Origin: Lysobacter sp. BMK333-48F3
GTDB lineage: Bacteria; Pseudomonadota; Gammaproteobacteria; Xanthomonadales; Xanthomonadaceae
DNA: 64,000 nucleotides
Assembly (NCBI RefSeq): GCF_019733395.1
Contig: NZ_JAIHOO010000001.1
Coordinates: forward strand, 1,674,001-1,738,000
Reading direction: 5' to 3'
How positions within the stretch are numbered: position 1 is the stretch's first letter; every line of letters starts with the position of its first letter. The position numbers and the translations under genes were made by a program. Below the pieces are notes generated by a model. The model was not told where the DNA came from. It ran no database searches and saw only the letters and a list, made by a program, of their open reading frames with translations. Positions 17,175-27,200 of this stretch are shown in pieces.

Positions 17175-17219
17175 AGGGACGGAGGGGGTTAAGCCTCTGG
17201 CTTAACCCCCTCCGTCCCT
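17175..17219. repeat. GGGACGGAGGGG palindrome, copy 3
   Basis: The third and most symmetrical copy, with arms AGGGACGGAGGGGGTTAAG and CTTAACCCCCTCCGTCCCT. It ends only 17 bases before the rmuC start codon, so it would form a hairpin in the rmuC leader next to the ribosome binding site. A LysR-to-rmuC terminator role is the alternative. Confidence 0.9.
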
Positions 17220-17236
17220 ACTAACCGAGCGTTCCG

Positions 17237-18832
17237 ATGCCCCTCACCGCCGCCCTCGTTTCCATCGCGTTCGCACTGCTGATCGGGGCCGTCCTGGCCT
17301 GGCTGCTGGCCCGCGCCAGCGCCGCGCGCGCGCTGGAAACCGCGCGCGCCGAGCTCGGCGCGCAGTTGAACGCGGCCCAGCTCGAACGCGCCCAGCTGGC
17401 CGAGCGCGCCGCGCGCATTCCCGAGCTGCAGGCGCGCGTGGACGAACTGGAAGACCAGCGCGACGCGCTGGTGCGCGACAGCGGCGGCCTGCGCGAGAGC
17501 ATCGGCCGCACCGCCGCCGAACTGGACAAGGAACAACAGAGCCTGCAGCGCCTGCGCCTGGAGTTCGGCGCGCTGGAGCGTTCGCGCGACGAAGCCGCGG
17601 CGCAGTCGCAGCAGCGCTCGGTCGAGCTGGAGCGGCTGTCGACCCAGCTCGACGCCGAGCGGCGCCAGGCGCAGGAGAAGATCGCCCAGCTGCGCGAAGT
17701 GCGCGAGGACTTGTCGGTCCAGTTCAAGAACCTGGCCAACGACATCCTGGAAGAGAAGAGCAAGCGTTTCACCGAGCAGAACCGCAGCCACCTGGGCCAG
17801 TTGCTCGATCCGCTGCAGCAGAAGCTCACCGAGTTCCAGGCCAAGGTCGAGACCGTCTACGACCAGGAGACCCGCGATCGCACCGCGCTGGGCGAGCAGG
17901 TGCGCCAGCTGATGGCGCTGAACCAGTCGCTGAGCGAGGACGCCAAGAACCTGACCACCGCGCTCAAGGGCTCGAGCAAGACCCAGGGCGCCTGGGGCGA
18001 GCTGATCCTGGAGCGGGTGCTGGAATCGGCCGGCCTGCGCAAGGGCGAGGAATACGACGTGCAGGAAAGCCACGGCACCGAGGACGGCGAACGCCGCCCG
18101 GACGTGACCGTGCACCTGCCCGAAGACCGCCACCTGATCGTCGACGCGAAGCTGTCGCTGGTCGCGTACGAGCAGTTCGTCAGCGCCGAGAACGAGGACG
18201 ACCGCGCGCGCGCGCTGAAGCGGCACATCGAGTCGATGCGCCAGCACATGCGCGGGCTGTCGGACAAGCGCTACCAGGAGCTGTACGGCCTGCGTTCGCT
18301 AGATTTCGTGCTGATGTTCGTGCCGATCGAGCCGGCCTTCATGCTCGCGGTCGCCAACGACCGCGGTTTGTTCATGGAGGGCTGGGAGCGCAACGTGCTG
18401 ATGGTCAGTCCGTCCACGCTGCTGTTCGTGCTGCGCACGGTCAAGCATCTGTGGCGGCAGGAGGCGCAGAACCGCAATGCGCAGGAGATCGCCAAGCGCG
18501 GCGCGCAGCTGTACGACCGCCTGTGCGCCTTCGTCGCCGATCTGGAAAAGGTTGGCGAGCGCATCGAGCAGGCCAAAACGAGTTTCGATGCGGCGCACGG
18601 CAAGCTGGCGTTGAACAAGGGCAACGTGATCCGCCAGGCGGAGATGCTGCGCGAACTGGGGGTGAAGCCGAACCGGGCCCTGCCGGCGGCCCTGGTCGAG
18701 CTGTCGGCCGACGGCGATGCGCCTGCCGGCGACGCGTCCAGCGACGGCCTGCCCAGCGATAGCCCGCCCAGCGACGGCCCGCAACCGATCGAAGGCGCCG
18801 CCGGCCTGCCGCCGCCGGCCGACGAAGCCTAG
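17237..18832 (+). CDS. rmuC: DNA recombination protein RmuC
   Basis: The 531-residue protein has one N-terminal membrane anchor (residues 5-30), a long Ala/Glu/Arg/Gln coiled coil to about residue 200, and then the RmuC domain (GAWGELILERVLESAGLRKGE, RRPDVTVHLPEDR, IVDAKLSL) that resembles PD-(D/E)xK nucleases. RmuC limits rearrangements at inverted repeats in E. coli. The final 60 residues are a low-complexity Ser/Pro/Asp tail. It is a monocistronic gene with a repeat hairpin in its leader. Confidence 0.95.
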   Translation: MPLTAALVSIAFALLIGAVLAWLLARASAARALETARAELGAQLNAAQLERAQLAERAARIPELQARVDELEDQRDALVRDSGGLRESIGRTAAELDKEQQSLQRLRLEFGALERSRDEAAAQSQQRSVELERLSTQLDAERRQAQEKIAQLREVREDLSVQFKNLANDILEEKSKRFTEQNRSHLGQLLDPLQQKLTEFQAKVETVYDQETRDRTALGEQVRQLMALNQSLSEDAKNLTTALKGSSKTQGAWGELILERVLESAGLRKGEEYDVQESHGTEDGERRPDVTVHLPEDRHLIVDAKLSLVAYEQFVSAENEDDRARALKRHIESMRQHMRGLSDKRYQELYGLRSLDFVLMFVPIEPAFMLAVANDRGLFMEGWERNVLMVSPSTLLFVLRTVKHLWRQEAQNRNAQEIAKRGAQLYDRLCAFVADLEKVGERIEQAKTSFDAAHGKLALNKGNVIRQAEMLRELGVKPNRALPAALVELSADGDAPAGDASSDGLPSDSPPSDGPQPIEGAAGLPPPADEA

Positions 18833-19437
<605 letters not shown>

Positions 19438-20622
19438 TCAGCCGCCGTCGGTCGGCATCACCGGCATCGCGTCGGCGGGGACGCTGGGGTTGCTGTCGTC
19501 CTGCAGGTACTCGGGCAGCTGGCTGTCGCCGTTCTTGTCCATGCGGTCGCCGAAGATCTGGTAATCGCGGCGCTGCATCCAGGAATCGCGGACCAGGGCG
19601 TACTCGTCCTCGGCGCCGTCGCGCAGGCTGTCCAGCGGCAGCAGTTGGGCGCGCACGTCGACCAGTTGCAGGCCCTGCAGCGGAATCCGGATGCGGTCGC
19701 GCTCGACCTGGCGCAGCGGGCTCAGCGGGGCGTCGCCGAGGGCGCCGAACGAATCGCGCACGGTGCGCGGGCCGAACAGCGGCAGTTCGACGTAGCGCGA
19801 ACGCTTCCAGCCCCACACGCCCAGGGTCTGGCCGAAGTCCTCGCTGCGGTTGGGCAGCTTGGCGTCGCTGGCCGGATCGAAGATGCCGCCGATGCCCAGG
19901 GTGGTGTTGAGGGCGAAGCGGCCCAGCGACTGCGCCGCCTGCTTGGGCTTGCCCTGCAGCAGCGCGTTGAGCGCCGACACCGGCTGGCCGAGGTTGTTGA
20001 AGAAGTTGCTCACGCCCAGCCGGATCGGCCGCGGCACGACCTTGCTGTAGGCGCGCGCCAGCGGCCGGGCGATGCCGCGGTCGACCGCCATGTTGAAGCG
20101 GTGCATCTTGCGGTTGTAGCGCTCCCACGGATCGTAGGCGCCCGGCACCGAGGCCGGCGCCGGCAGGGTCGGGTCGGCGACCGGATCGTAGTCCTGCGGC
20201 TGCACCCCGTAGATCTCGTCGAAATCGCGTTCGGCGTCGGTGCGCTGGTCGTCCGGATTCGCGCTCGCGGTCGCGCTGGGCGGGGCCGGCGGCGGCGCGT
20301 CGGTGCGTTCGACGTCGGCCGTGGCGGCGGGCTCGACCTGCGCCGCAGGCGCCGGTTCGGCCTGCGCCACGCTCTCGCCGGCGGCGACCGCGGCGCTGCC
20401 GGCCATCGCCAGCGCGCGCGCCGAATCGGTCTGCACCGGCGCCGGTGCGGCGATCGCCGCGGCCGATGCGTCGTGGCCGACGCCGCTGTTCGGTGCGGCC
20501 AGTTCTACGGTCGGAACTTCGGCCGCCGACGCCGCGACGGCGCTGGACTGGGCGAAGGCGGGAACGCTGGGCAGCGCGGCCAGGGCCAGGCCGAGCGCGA
20601 AAGTGAGTGCGTGGGGGCGCAT
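19438..20622 (-). CDS. mlaA: MlaA family protein (VacJ), with long N-terminal extension
   Basis: The outer-membrane component of the Mla system removes misplaced phospholipids from the outer leaflet. The MlaA core begins near residue 150 (DPWERYNRKMHRFNMAVDRG) and includes SNFFNNLGQP and LPLFGPRTVRDSFG. At 394 residues it is much longer than typical MlaA (about 250) because residues 25-145 are an Ala/Pro/Glu-rich low-complexity segment. It has an ordinary signal peptide (PSVPAFAQ) and no cysteine at all, so it is not a lipoprotein as in E. coli. It follows mlaB by about 98 bases. Confidence 0.93.
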   Translation of the reverse strand: MRPHALTFALGLALAALPSVPAFAQSSAVAASAAEVPTVELAAPNSGVGHDASAAAIAAPAPVQTDSARALAMAGSAAVAAGESVAQAEPAPAAQVEPAATADVERTDAPPPAPPSATASANPDDQRTDAERDFDEIYGVQPQDYDPVADPTLPAPASVPGAYDPWERYNRKMHRFNMAVDRGIARPLARAYSKVVPRPIRLGVSNFFNNLGQPVSALNALLQGKPKQAAQSLGRFALNTTLGIGGIFDPASDAKLPNRSEDFGQTLGVWGWKRSRYVELPLFGPRTVRDSFGALGDAPLSPLRQVERDRIRIPLQGLQLVDVRAQLLPLDSLRDGAEDEYALVRDSWMQRRDYQIFGDRMDKNGDSQLPEYLQDDSNPSVPADAMPVMPTDGG

Positions 20623-20720
20623 GGGTTGCAGTCTAGTCTTCCAGGACAACGGGTGGGGGCAGCCAGGGCCCGATCCTCGGGCGAAGGCGACCGCAACGGA
20701 TGTGGGAGGCGCCGGCCGGA

Positions 20721-21008
20721 TCAGCGACCGAAGCCGAGCGCGTCGTCGAGGCGATAGGCGTCGCGCAACTCGGCCAGGCCGGGCGGCGTTCCGATCACCT
20801 CGACGCCGGGCGCCAGCGAGGCCAGCTCCGCCAACAGCGCCAGGCCGGCGCTGTCGACCGACGCCACCGCCGACAGGTCGAAGCGGCGCGCGCCGGGCGC
20901 CAGCGCGCGCGCCTGCGGCCACAGCGTCGCCGCCGCGGCGCGGTCGAGCGCGCCGGCGAAGCTCAGCGCATCGCCGTCCTTGCGCACGCTGGCGGGAGCG
21001 CCGGCCAT
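20721..21008 (-). CDS. mlaB: STAS domain protein MlaB
   Basis: A 95-residue STAS-domain protein, cytoplasmic partner of the MlaFE transporter. The STAS signature appears as RRFDLSAVASVDSAGLALLAEL. It starts two bases after the mlaC stop and is co-transcribed with it. Its size matches E. coli MlaB. Confidence 0.9.
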   Translation of the reverse strand: MAGAPASVRKDGDALSFAGALDRAAAATLWPQARALAPGARRFDLSAVASVDSAGLALLAELASLAPGVEVIGTPPGLAELRDAYRLDDALGFGR

Positions 21009-21010
21009 GC

Positions 21011-21673
21011 TCAGTTGCCGCCGGCCTGGGCCTGCAGCTTGCCGGCCTTGAGTTCGGCGGCGACCTGGGCGATCGGCTTCTGGCTCAGCGGCGCGTCGAA
21101 CTGATTGCGGAAGGTCTGGACGAAGCTGACGCCTTCGACCATCACGTCGAACACCTTCCACTGCTGGCCGTTCTTGCGCAGCAGGTAGTCGACCGGCACC
21201 GGCTCGCCGCCCTGGCGCAGGAACTCGCTCGACACCTTGACGATGGCGCCGCCGCGCAGCGGGGTCTCGGACTTGATCCGCACCTTGAGCTTGGTGTTGA
21301 AGTCCAGCAGGGCCGAACCGTAGCGCTGCATCAGGCTGCCGGTGAGGGCGTCGGCGAAGGCGTTGACGTCGCCGTCGGAGGCGCCGCGGCCGTGCGTGCC
21401 CAGGACCAGGCGCGCGGCGTAGTTGCGGTCGAACACCTGGTTGAACTCGGTCGAGATGAACTGGCTCAGCGCGGCGCGGTTCTTGGTGAACTCGGCGCGG
21501 CGCGCTTCCAGGGTCGACAGGATGCGGGTGCTGTTGTTCAGCACCATCGCGCTCGGCGAACCGGCCGCCGGAACGGCCTGGCCGGCCGCGGCGGTGGCCT
21601 GGGCGAAGGCGAGGCTGGGCGCGCCGGCGAGCAGGGCCGAGGCGACGACGATGGAAATCAGGGAGCGCTTCAT
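21011..21673 (-). CDS. mlaC: Phospholipid-binding protein MlaC
   Basis: The 220-residue periplasmic lipid carrier of the Mla pathway shuttles phospholipid between MlaA and MlaD. It has a Sec signal peptide (SIVVASALLAGAPSLAFAQ), and the Tol_Tol_Ttg2 domain is seen in FDRNYAARLVLGTHGRG, VRIKSETPLRGG and WKVFDVMVEGVSFVQTFR. Its ATG overlaps the mlaD stop as ATGA, showing translational coupling. Confidence 0.95.
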   Translation of the reverse strand: MKRSLISIVVASALLAGAPSLAFAQATAAAGQAVPAAGSPSAMVLNNSTRILSTLEARRAEFTKNRAALSQFISTEFNQVFDRNYAARLVLGTHGRGASDGDVNAFADALTGSLMQRYGSALLDFNTKLKVRIKSETPLRGGAIVKVSSEFLRQGGEPVPVDYLLRKNGQQWKVFDVMVEGVSFVQTFRNQFDAPLSQKPIAQVAAELKAGKLQAQAGGN

Positions 21674-22233
21674 TTCTGGGTCTCGTCCGTGGTGGGGGCG
21701 GCTTCGCCCTGGAGGTAGTCGGGGACGCCGGCGTCGGCGGGCTTGGCTTCGCCGCCCGCATTGCCGCCTTGTGCGCCACCGCCGCTGAACATGTACTTGC
21801 CGACCAGCTGAATGAGGTCGATCGCCGGCTGGGTCAGGTAGATCTCGTCGCCGGGCTTGAGGTTTTCCGGGTCGCCGCCTGGGGTCAGGCCGATATAGCT
21901 CTCGCCGAGCAGGCCGCTGGTGAAGATGCCGGCGGCGGTGTCGGCCGACAGCTTGTCGTAGCGCTTGTTGATCGCCAGGGTGACGATCGAGTTGTACTTG
22001 ACCGGGTCCAGCGAGATGTCGGCGACCTGGCCGACGGTGACGCCGCCGATCTTGACCGGCGCGTTCGGGCGCAGCGCGCCGATCGCGGTGAAGCGGGCCT
22101 TGATCTCGTAGCTGTCGCCGCCGAAGCCGAACTTGCCGTTGGTGGAGGCGATCGCCAGCACCAGCAGCGAGCCCAGGGCGAGCAGCAGGAAGGCGCCGAC
22201 GGCGAATTCGATGCGGGGACTGCGGACGGACAT
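21670..22233 (-). CDS. mlaD: MlaD family MCE-domain protein
   Basis: The 187-residue inner-membrane-anchored MCE protein forms the hexameric ring of the Mla ABC transporter. One transmembrane helix (residues 10-29) precedes the MCE domain (EIKARFTAIGALRPNAPVKIG, later YNSIVTLAINKRYD, LLGESYIGLTPGG). ATG 22233 is the family start. It overlaps mlaC by four bases and follows mlaE by 11. Confidence 0.95.
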   Translation of the reverse strand: MSVRSPRIEFAVGAFLLLALGSLLVLAIASTNGKFGFGGDSYEIKARFTAIGALRPNAPVKIGGVTVGQVADISLDPVKYNSIVTLAINKRYDKLSADTAAGIFTSGLLGESYIGLTPGGDPENLKPGDEIYLTQPAIDLIQLVGKYMFSGGGAQGGNAGGEAKPADAGVPDYLQGEAAPTTDETQK

Positions 22234-22244
22234 GGAGGTCACCT

Positions 22245-22994
22245 TTACTTGAACAAGAACGCCGACATCACGAAGTTGAACATCAGCACCAGCAGCGAGG
22301 CGTTGACCACCGCGCGGGTGGTCGCCACCGAGGTGCCCTCGATGGTCGGCTCGGCGTGGTAACCCACATAGGCCGCGACCAGCGCCGCGGTGGCGCCGAA
22401 CACCGCCGACTTCACGAACGCCATCAGGAAATCGTCGAAGAAGTCGACGCTGTCCTTGAGCACCTGCCAGAACGTGCCGGCCTCCAGGCCGATCACGTGC
22501 ACCGACTCGAAGTAGCTGGCGCAGATCGCCAGGCTGCAGAAGAAGCCGGTCAGCAGCGGCACGCACAGCACCGCGGCCCAGAAGCGCGGCGCCACCGCCT
22601 TGCCGACCGGGTCGATCGCCATCAGGCCCAGCGCGGTGATCTGGTCGGTGGCGCGCATCAGGCCCAGTTCGGCGGCGATCGAGCTGCCGGCGCGGCCGAT
22701 GAACAGCAGCGCGGTCAGCACCGGGCCCAGTTCGCGGTACAGGCCCAGGCCGAGCATGGCGCTGACCTGGTTGGCGGCGCCGTAGGTGTCGAGCGCCCGG
22801 TAGCCCAGCAGGGTCACCGAAAGTCCGACGAACGCGCCGCCAACGGCGATGATCGGCAGCGAACGTGCGCCGATCTTGTAGATCTCACGGACCAGCTCGC
22901 GGAAAAAGTCGAGGCTCGGCTTGGACGCGCGCAGCACCGACAGCGAGAACAGGCCGGCGCGGCCCAGGGAGCGGGTCGCGGCGATGAAGGGCAT
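22245..22994 (-). CDS. mlaE: MlaE family ABC transporter permease
   Basis: The 249-residue permease of the lipid-asymmetry ABC transporter has five to six hydrophobic helices and the MlaE (DUF140) signature: LPIIAVGGAFVGLSVTLLGY, GPVLTALLFIGRAGSSIAAE, LGLMRATDQITAL. Its start overlaps the mlaF stop by one base (TGATG). Confidence 0.96.
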   Translation of the reverse strand: MPFIAATRSLGRAGLFSLSVLRASKPSLDFFRELVREIYKIGARSLPIIAVGGAFVGLSVTLLGYRALDTYGAANQVSAMLGLGLYRELGPVLTALLFIGRAGSSIAAELGLMRATDQITALGLMAIDPVGKAVAPRFWAAVLCVPLLTGFFCSLAICASYFESVHVIGLEAGTFWQVLKDSVDFFDDFLMAFVKSAVFGATAALVAAYVGYHAEPTIEGTSVATTRAVVNASLLVLMFNFVMSAFLFK

Positions 22995-23782
22995 CAGGCA
23001 ACCTCCGATTGGCGCGGCGCGGCGTCGAAGCCGATCGGGCCGTCCGGCTCGCCGCGCAGGAACTGGCGCACCAGCGGGTCGTCGCTGCGCTCCAGCTCGG
23101 CCGGGGTGCCGGAGAACACGATGCCGCCGTTGGCGATGACGATCGCGTGGTCGGCGACCGGCAAGGTTTCGTGGACGTGGTGGGTGACCACGATGCTGGT
23201 CAGGCCGAGGGTGTCGTTGAGCCGGCGCACCAGGCTCATGACCACGCCCGAGGCGATCGGGTCCAGCCCGGTCAGCGGCTCGTCGTAGATCATCAGCGGC
23301 GGGTCCAGCGCCAGCGCGCGGGCCAGCGCGACCCGGCGCGCCATGCCGCCGGACAGCTCGCGCGGGAACACGTCGGCGGCGGCGCCCAGGCCGACCGCAT
23401 GCAGCTTCATCAGCACCAGGCGGCGGATCAGCGGATTCGGCAGGCGGGTGTGGGCGCGCAGCGGCAGGGCCACGTTCTCGGCCGCGGTCAGGTCGGTCAG
23501 CAGGCCGTTGCCCTGCAGCAGCACGCCGATGCCCTTGCGCAGCTCCAGCAGTTCGCGCGAGCGGCGCGGCACCTCGCGCCCGAACACCTCGACCCGGCCG
23601 GCGGCCGGGGCCAGTTCGCCGGTCAGCGCCGACAGCAGGGTCGACTTGCCGCTGCCGGAGGGGCCGAGCACGGCGACGATGGCGCCGCGCGGCACCGACA
23701 GGTTGATCCCGCTCAGCACGCTGCGCCCGCCGCGATCGAGGCGGAGGTCGGTCAGGCGGACGATGGGCGGTTCGGTCGTCAT
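22994..23782 (-). CDS. mlaF: ABC transporter ATP-binding protein MlaF
   Basis: The 262-residue ATPase of the Mla transporter. It has Walker A ([10 protein letters not shown]), the ABC signature (ELSGGMARR), Walker B ([13 protein letters not shown]) and the H-loop (VVTHHVHE). ATG 23782 is preferred over an upstream in-frame ATG at 23890 that only adds an Arg-rich leader. It is the first gene of the mlaFEDCB-mlaA unit, so its promoter must lie in the repeat-containing gap upstream. Confidence 0.95.
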   Translation of the reverse strand: MTTEPPIVRLTDLRLDRGGRSVLSGINLSVPRGAIVAVLGPSGSGKSTLLSALTGELAPAAGRVEVFGREVPRRSRELLELRKGIGVLLQGNGLLTDLTAAENVALPLRAHTRLPNPLIRRLVLMKLHAVGLGAAADVFPRELSGGMARRVALARALALDPPLMIYDEPLTGLDPIASGVVMSLVRRLNDTLGLTSIVVTHHVHETLPVADHAIVIANGGIVFSGTPAELERSDDPLVRQFLRGEPDGPIGFDAAPRQSEVA

Positions 23783-24285
23783 GCGCGCGGGGCGGGTCCT
23801 GCGGTGAAGGCGGTGGGATCGACGGGCGGAGCGCACTGCAAAACGGCGCAGCTTGGCCGAGCCAGGCTGAACCGGGGTGGAGCGCGCCATTGTCGCAGGT
23901 TCGCCGGCCGGTCTCGCGGCGACGGCGGAATGGAGCGTTCGCTGGCCGCCGCGTCAGCGTGGCCTGGGGCGATTAAGAGGGCTTTAAGTGTGCTGGCGGG
24001 GAAGCCGTTGGTGGTTGGTAGAGCAACAGCAACAGCAAATCCCCCCTGCCCCCCTTTTTCAAAGGGGGGTAATGCTTCGGGTGGGGTGCCGGTTTGCGGT
24101 GGCGTCGCGGCACCTCGAAGCACCGCTTGCTGTTCCCCCTTTTGCACCGCTTTGCTGTTCCCCCCTTTGAAAAAGGGGGGCAGGGGGGATTTGCTTTGGG
24201 CTTCGGCTGTCGGCCCCACCACCGCGCCCCGTAAACGCCACACCCTGCCGCAGCGCAGCGCGCGCCCTTGCGGCAAGATGTCGCG
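23783..24285. repeat. mlaF/recC divergent gap with C-tract element pair
   Basis: This gap contains an inverted pair of composite elements. The left copy (24023-24071) runs GCAACA hexamers, AAATCCCCCC, TG, CCCCCC, TTTTTCAAA, GGGGGG. The right copy (24152-24195) is its reverse complement, with a partial TTGCTGTTCCCCC at 24127. Each copy is itself a hairpin. The core between them (24072-24150) is unlike the cores at 33 and 47 kb. Promoters for mlaF and recC must be here, but I cannot place them. Confidence 0.8.
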
Positions 24286-27200
24286 ATGCCCGCGCGCGCC
24301 GATTTCCGTCTCTACCATTCCAATGCGCTGGACGTGCTCGCCGGGCTGCTGGCGCAGGAACTGCGCACCCCGGCGCCGGGGCTGGGCCTGCTCGCGCCGG
24401 ACACCATCCTGATTCCGCAGGTGGCGATGCGGCGCTGGCTGCAGGCGACCCTGGCCCAGGCCTACGGCATCGCCGCCAACCTCGAATTCCTCACCCCGGG
24501 CGAATTCGTCCGCCGCGCGCTCGAGGCCAACGTGCCCGGCGACGAGGACGACCTCGATGCCGCGGCGATGCGCTGGCGCCTGTACGCCACCCTGGCCCAG
24601 CCGGCGCAGTGGCGCGAGCCGGCGCTGGCACCGTTGCGCGCCTACCTGGACGGCGACGATCCGCTCAAGGCCTGGTCGCTGGCCGGCGAGCTGGCCTCGT
24701 TGTTCGAGAAGTACCAAGCCTGGCGCCGCGACTGGCTGCTGGCCTGGGACGCCGGCGGCGAGCGCCACGATCCGCAGGCGGCGCTGTGGCGCAAGGTCGC
24801 CGCCGGCCGCCGCTACCGCGCGCGCCGGATCGACGACTACCTGCAGCGCTTCGGCGGCGACCAGGCGCCGGCACCGCGCGGCCTGCCGCCGCGGTTGTTC
24901 GCCTTCGCCACCCTCAACGTCTCGCCCGACGTACTGCGGGTGATCGCGACCCAGGCCCATGCCGGCACCCTGCACTTCTACCTGCCGACCCCGACCCGCA
25001 AGTACTGGGGCGATCTGAGCAGCTACGGCCAGCGCCTGCGCCAGCTCGACGCCGCCGGCGGCGCGCCGGCCGCGGACGAGGAAGAAAACCCCTTGCTGCA
25101 GGCCTGGGGCGCGGCCGGGCGCGATTTCATGGCGGTGCTCGGCGGCTACGAAGTCGTGCATCCCTCCGGCGAAATCGCCGCCTATGCCGACCCCGAGGAC
25201 AGCCGCCACGACGACCCCGCGCGCGACAGCCTGCTACAGAGGCTGCAGCGCGACCTGCTGCACCGGCGCGCGCCGCCGCTGCTGCCGTGGCGCGCCGAAG
25301 TCGAACGCGACGACGCCAGCCTGCAGGTCCACGCCTGCCACACCCGCCTGCGCGAAGTGCAGGTGCTGCACGACCAACTGCAGGCCTTGCTCGATCCGGA
25401 CTCGCCGCAGGGCCGGCGTTTCGATCCGCCGCTGCAGCCGCGCGAGATCGCGGTGCTGGCGCCCGATATCGACCCCTACGCGCCGCACATCGCCGCGGTG
25501 TTCGGCGGCCTGGCCGGGCGCGCCGGCTACATCCCCTATGCGCTCGCCGACGTCAGCCCGCTCGCCGCCGAGCCGCTGGCCGAGGTGTTCCTGCGCCTGC
25601 TCGCGCTGCCGGTGTCGCGCTTCGGCCTGAGCGAAATCCTCGACCTGCTGGCGACCCCGGCGATCGCCGAACAGGCCGGGCTCGACGGCGCCGGCCTCGA
25701 CCGTCTGCGCACCTGGCTGCAGGACGCCGGCGCGCGCTGGGGCATCGACGCCGCGCACCGGCGCCGCCACGACGCGCCCGGCGACGACGCCTACACCTGG
25801 GCCTTCGCCCTCGACCGCTTGCTGCTCGGCCACGCGGTCGGCCACGACCACGACGGCCACGGCGAACTGGTCGCCGGCATCGCGCCCTACGCCGAACTCG
25901 AAGGCGCCTCGCTCGACGCGCTGGATGCCCTGATCCGCTTGCTGCGGGTGCTGGCCCGGCACGAGCGCGCGCTCGATGCGCAATTGAGCCCGGGGCAGTG
26001 GGCCGAACGCCTGCTCGGCTTGCTGCGCGCGTTGCTGCCCGAGCGCCCGCGCGGCGGCGCCGACCAGCGCACCCTGGAGCGCCTGCGCAGCCTGATCGAA
26101 AGCTTCGCTCGCGACGCCGCGTTGGCCGACGTGGAAACCACGGTGCCGGCGGAAGTGGTGCGCGCGCATTTCCGCGCCGCCCTGGCCGAGGCCGATACCC
26201 GCGCGCCGCTGCTGACCGGCGGGATCAGCTTCGGCCGCATGGTGCCGATGCGTTTGATTCCGTTCCGGGTGATCTGCCTGCTCGGCATGAACGACGGCGA
26301 CTACCCGCGCCGCGATCCGGCCGGCGGCCTCAACCGGCTCGCCGCCGAACTGGGCACCGCCGCGCGCCGCCACGGCGACCGTTCGCTGCGCGACGACGAC
26401 CGCTTCTTGTTCCTGCAGCTGTTCGCCGCGGCTTCGGACAGTTTCTACCTGAGCTACCTCGGTGCCGACCCGCGCGACGGCAGCCAGCGCGAGCCGTCGG
26501 CCTTGATCGCCGAACTGCTCGACGTGGCCGCGCGCTACCACGCCGACCCGGCGCAGGCGCGCAAGGCCTTGCTGGTGCGGCAACCGCTGCAATCCTTCGC
26601 CGCGGCCGCGTTCGGCGCCGGCGAGCGCGAGGGCGAGCGCGAACCGCGCCGCTTCAGCTATCGCGAGGAATGGCGCGCCGCGGTCGACGCCGGCGCGCAG
26701 GAGCGCGCGCCGATCGGGCCCTGGCTGGAACAGCCGCTGGCGCCGGCCGCGAGCGAGGACGAGATCGCCTACGCCGAACTGCGCGCCTTCCTGCGCGACC
26801 CGCCGACCGCGTTCCTGCGCCAGCGCCTGGGCCTGCGCCTGCCGGACCGGATCGAGGCCGAGGACGACGTCGAGCCGCTGGTGTTGCCCGGCCCCGGCCT
26901 GTTCCGGCAACAACTGCAGCGGGCGGTGTTCGACGAATTGCTGAGCGGCGCCGGCGCGGTCGACCGCGAGCGTCTGCAGGCGCAATTGCGCGCGCGCGCC
27001 CTGCTGCCGTCCGGGCCGCTGGGCCGGCGCCAGCTCGACGCCCTGCTCGGCCAGGTGCGCCCGTACGCGGACGCGTTCGGCCGCTGGCGCGAGGGCGAGG
27101 CGCAGACCCTGGACTTCGCCCTCGACCTGGACGGCCGGCGCTTGTCCGGCCGGCTCGACGAGCTGTATCGCGGCGGCCTGGCGCGCTTGCGCTTCGACCG

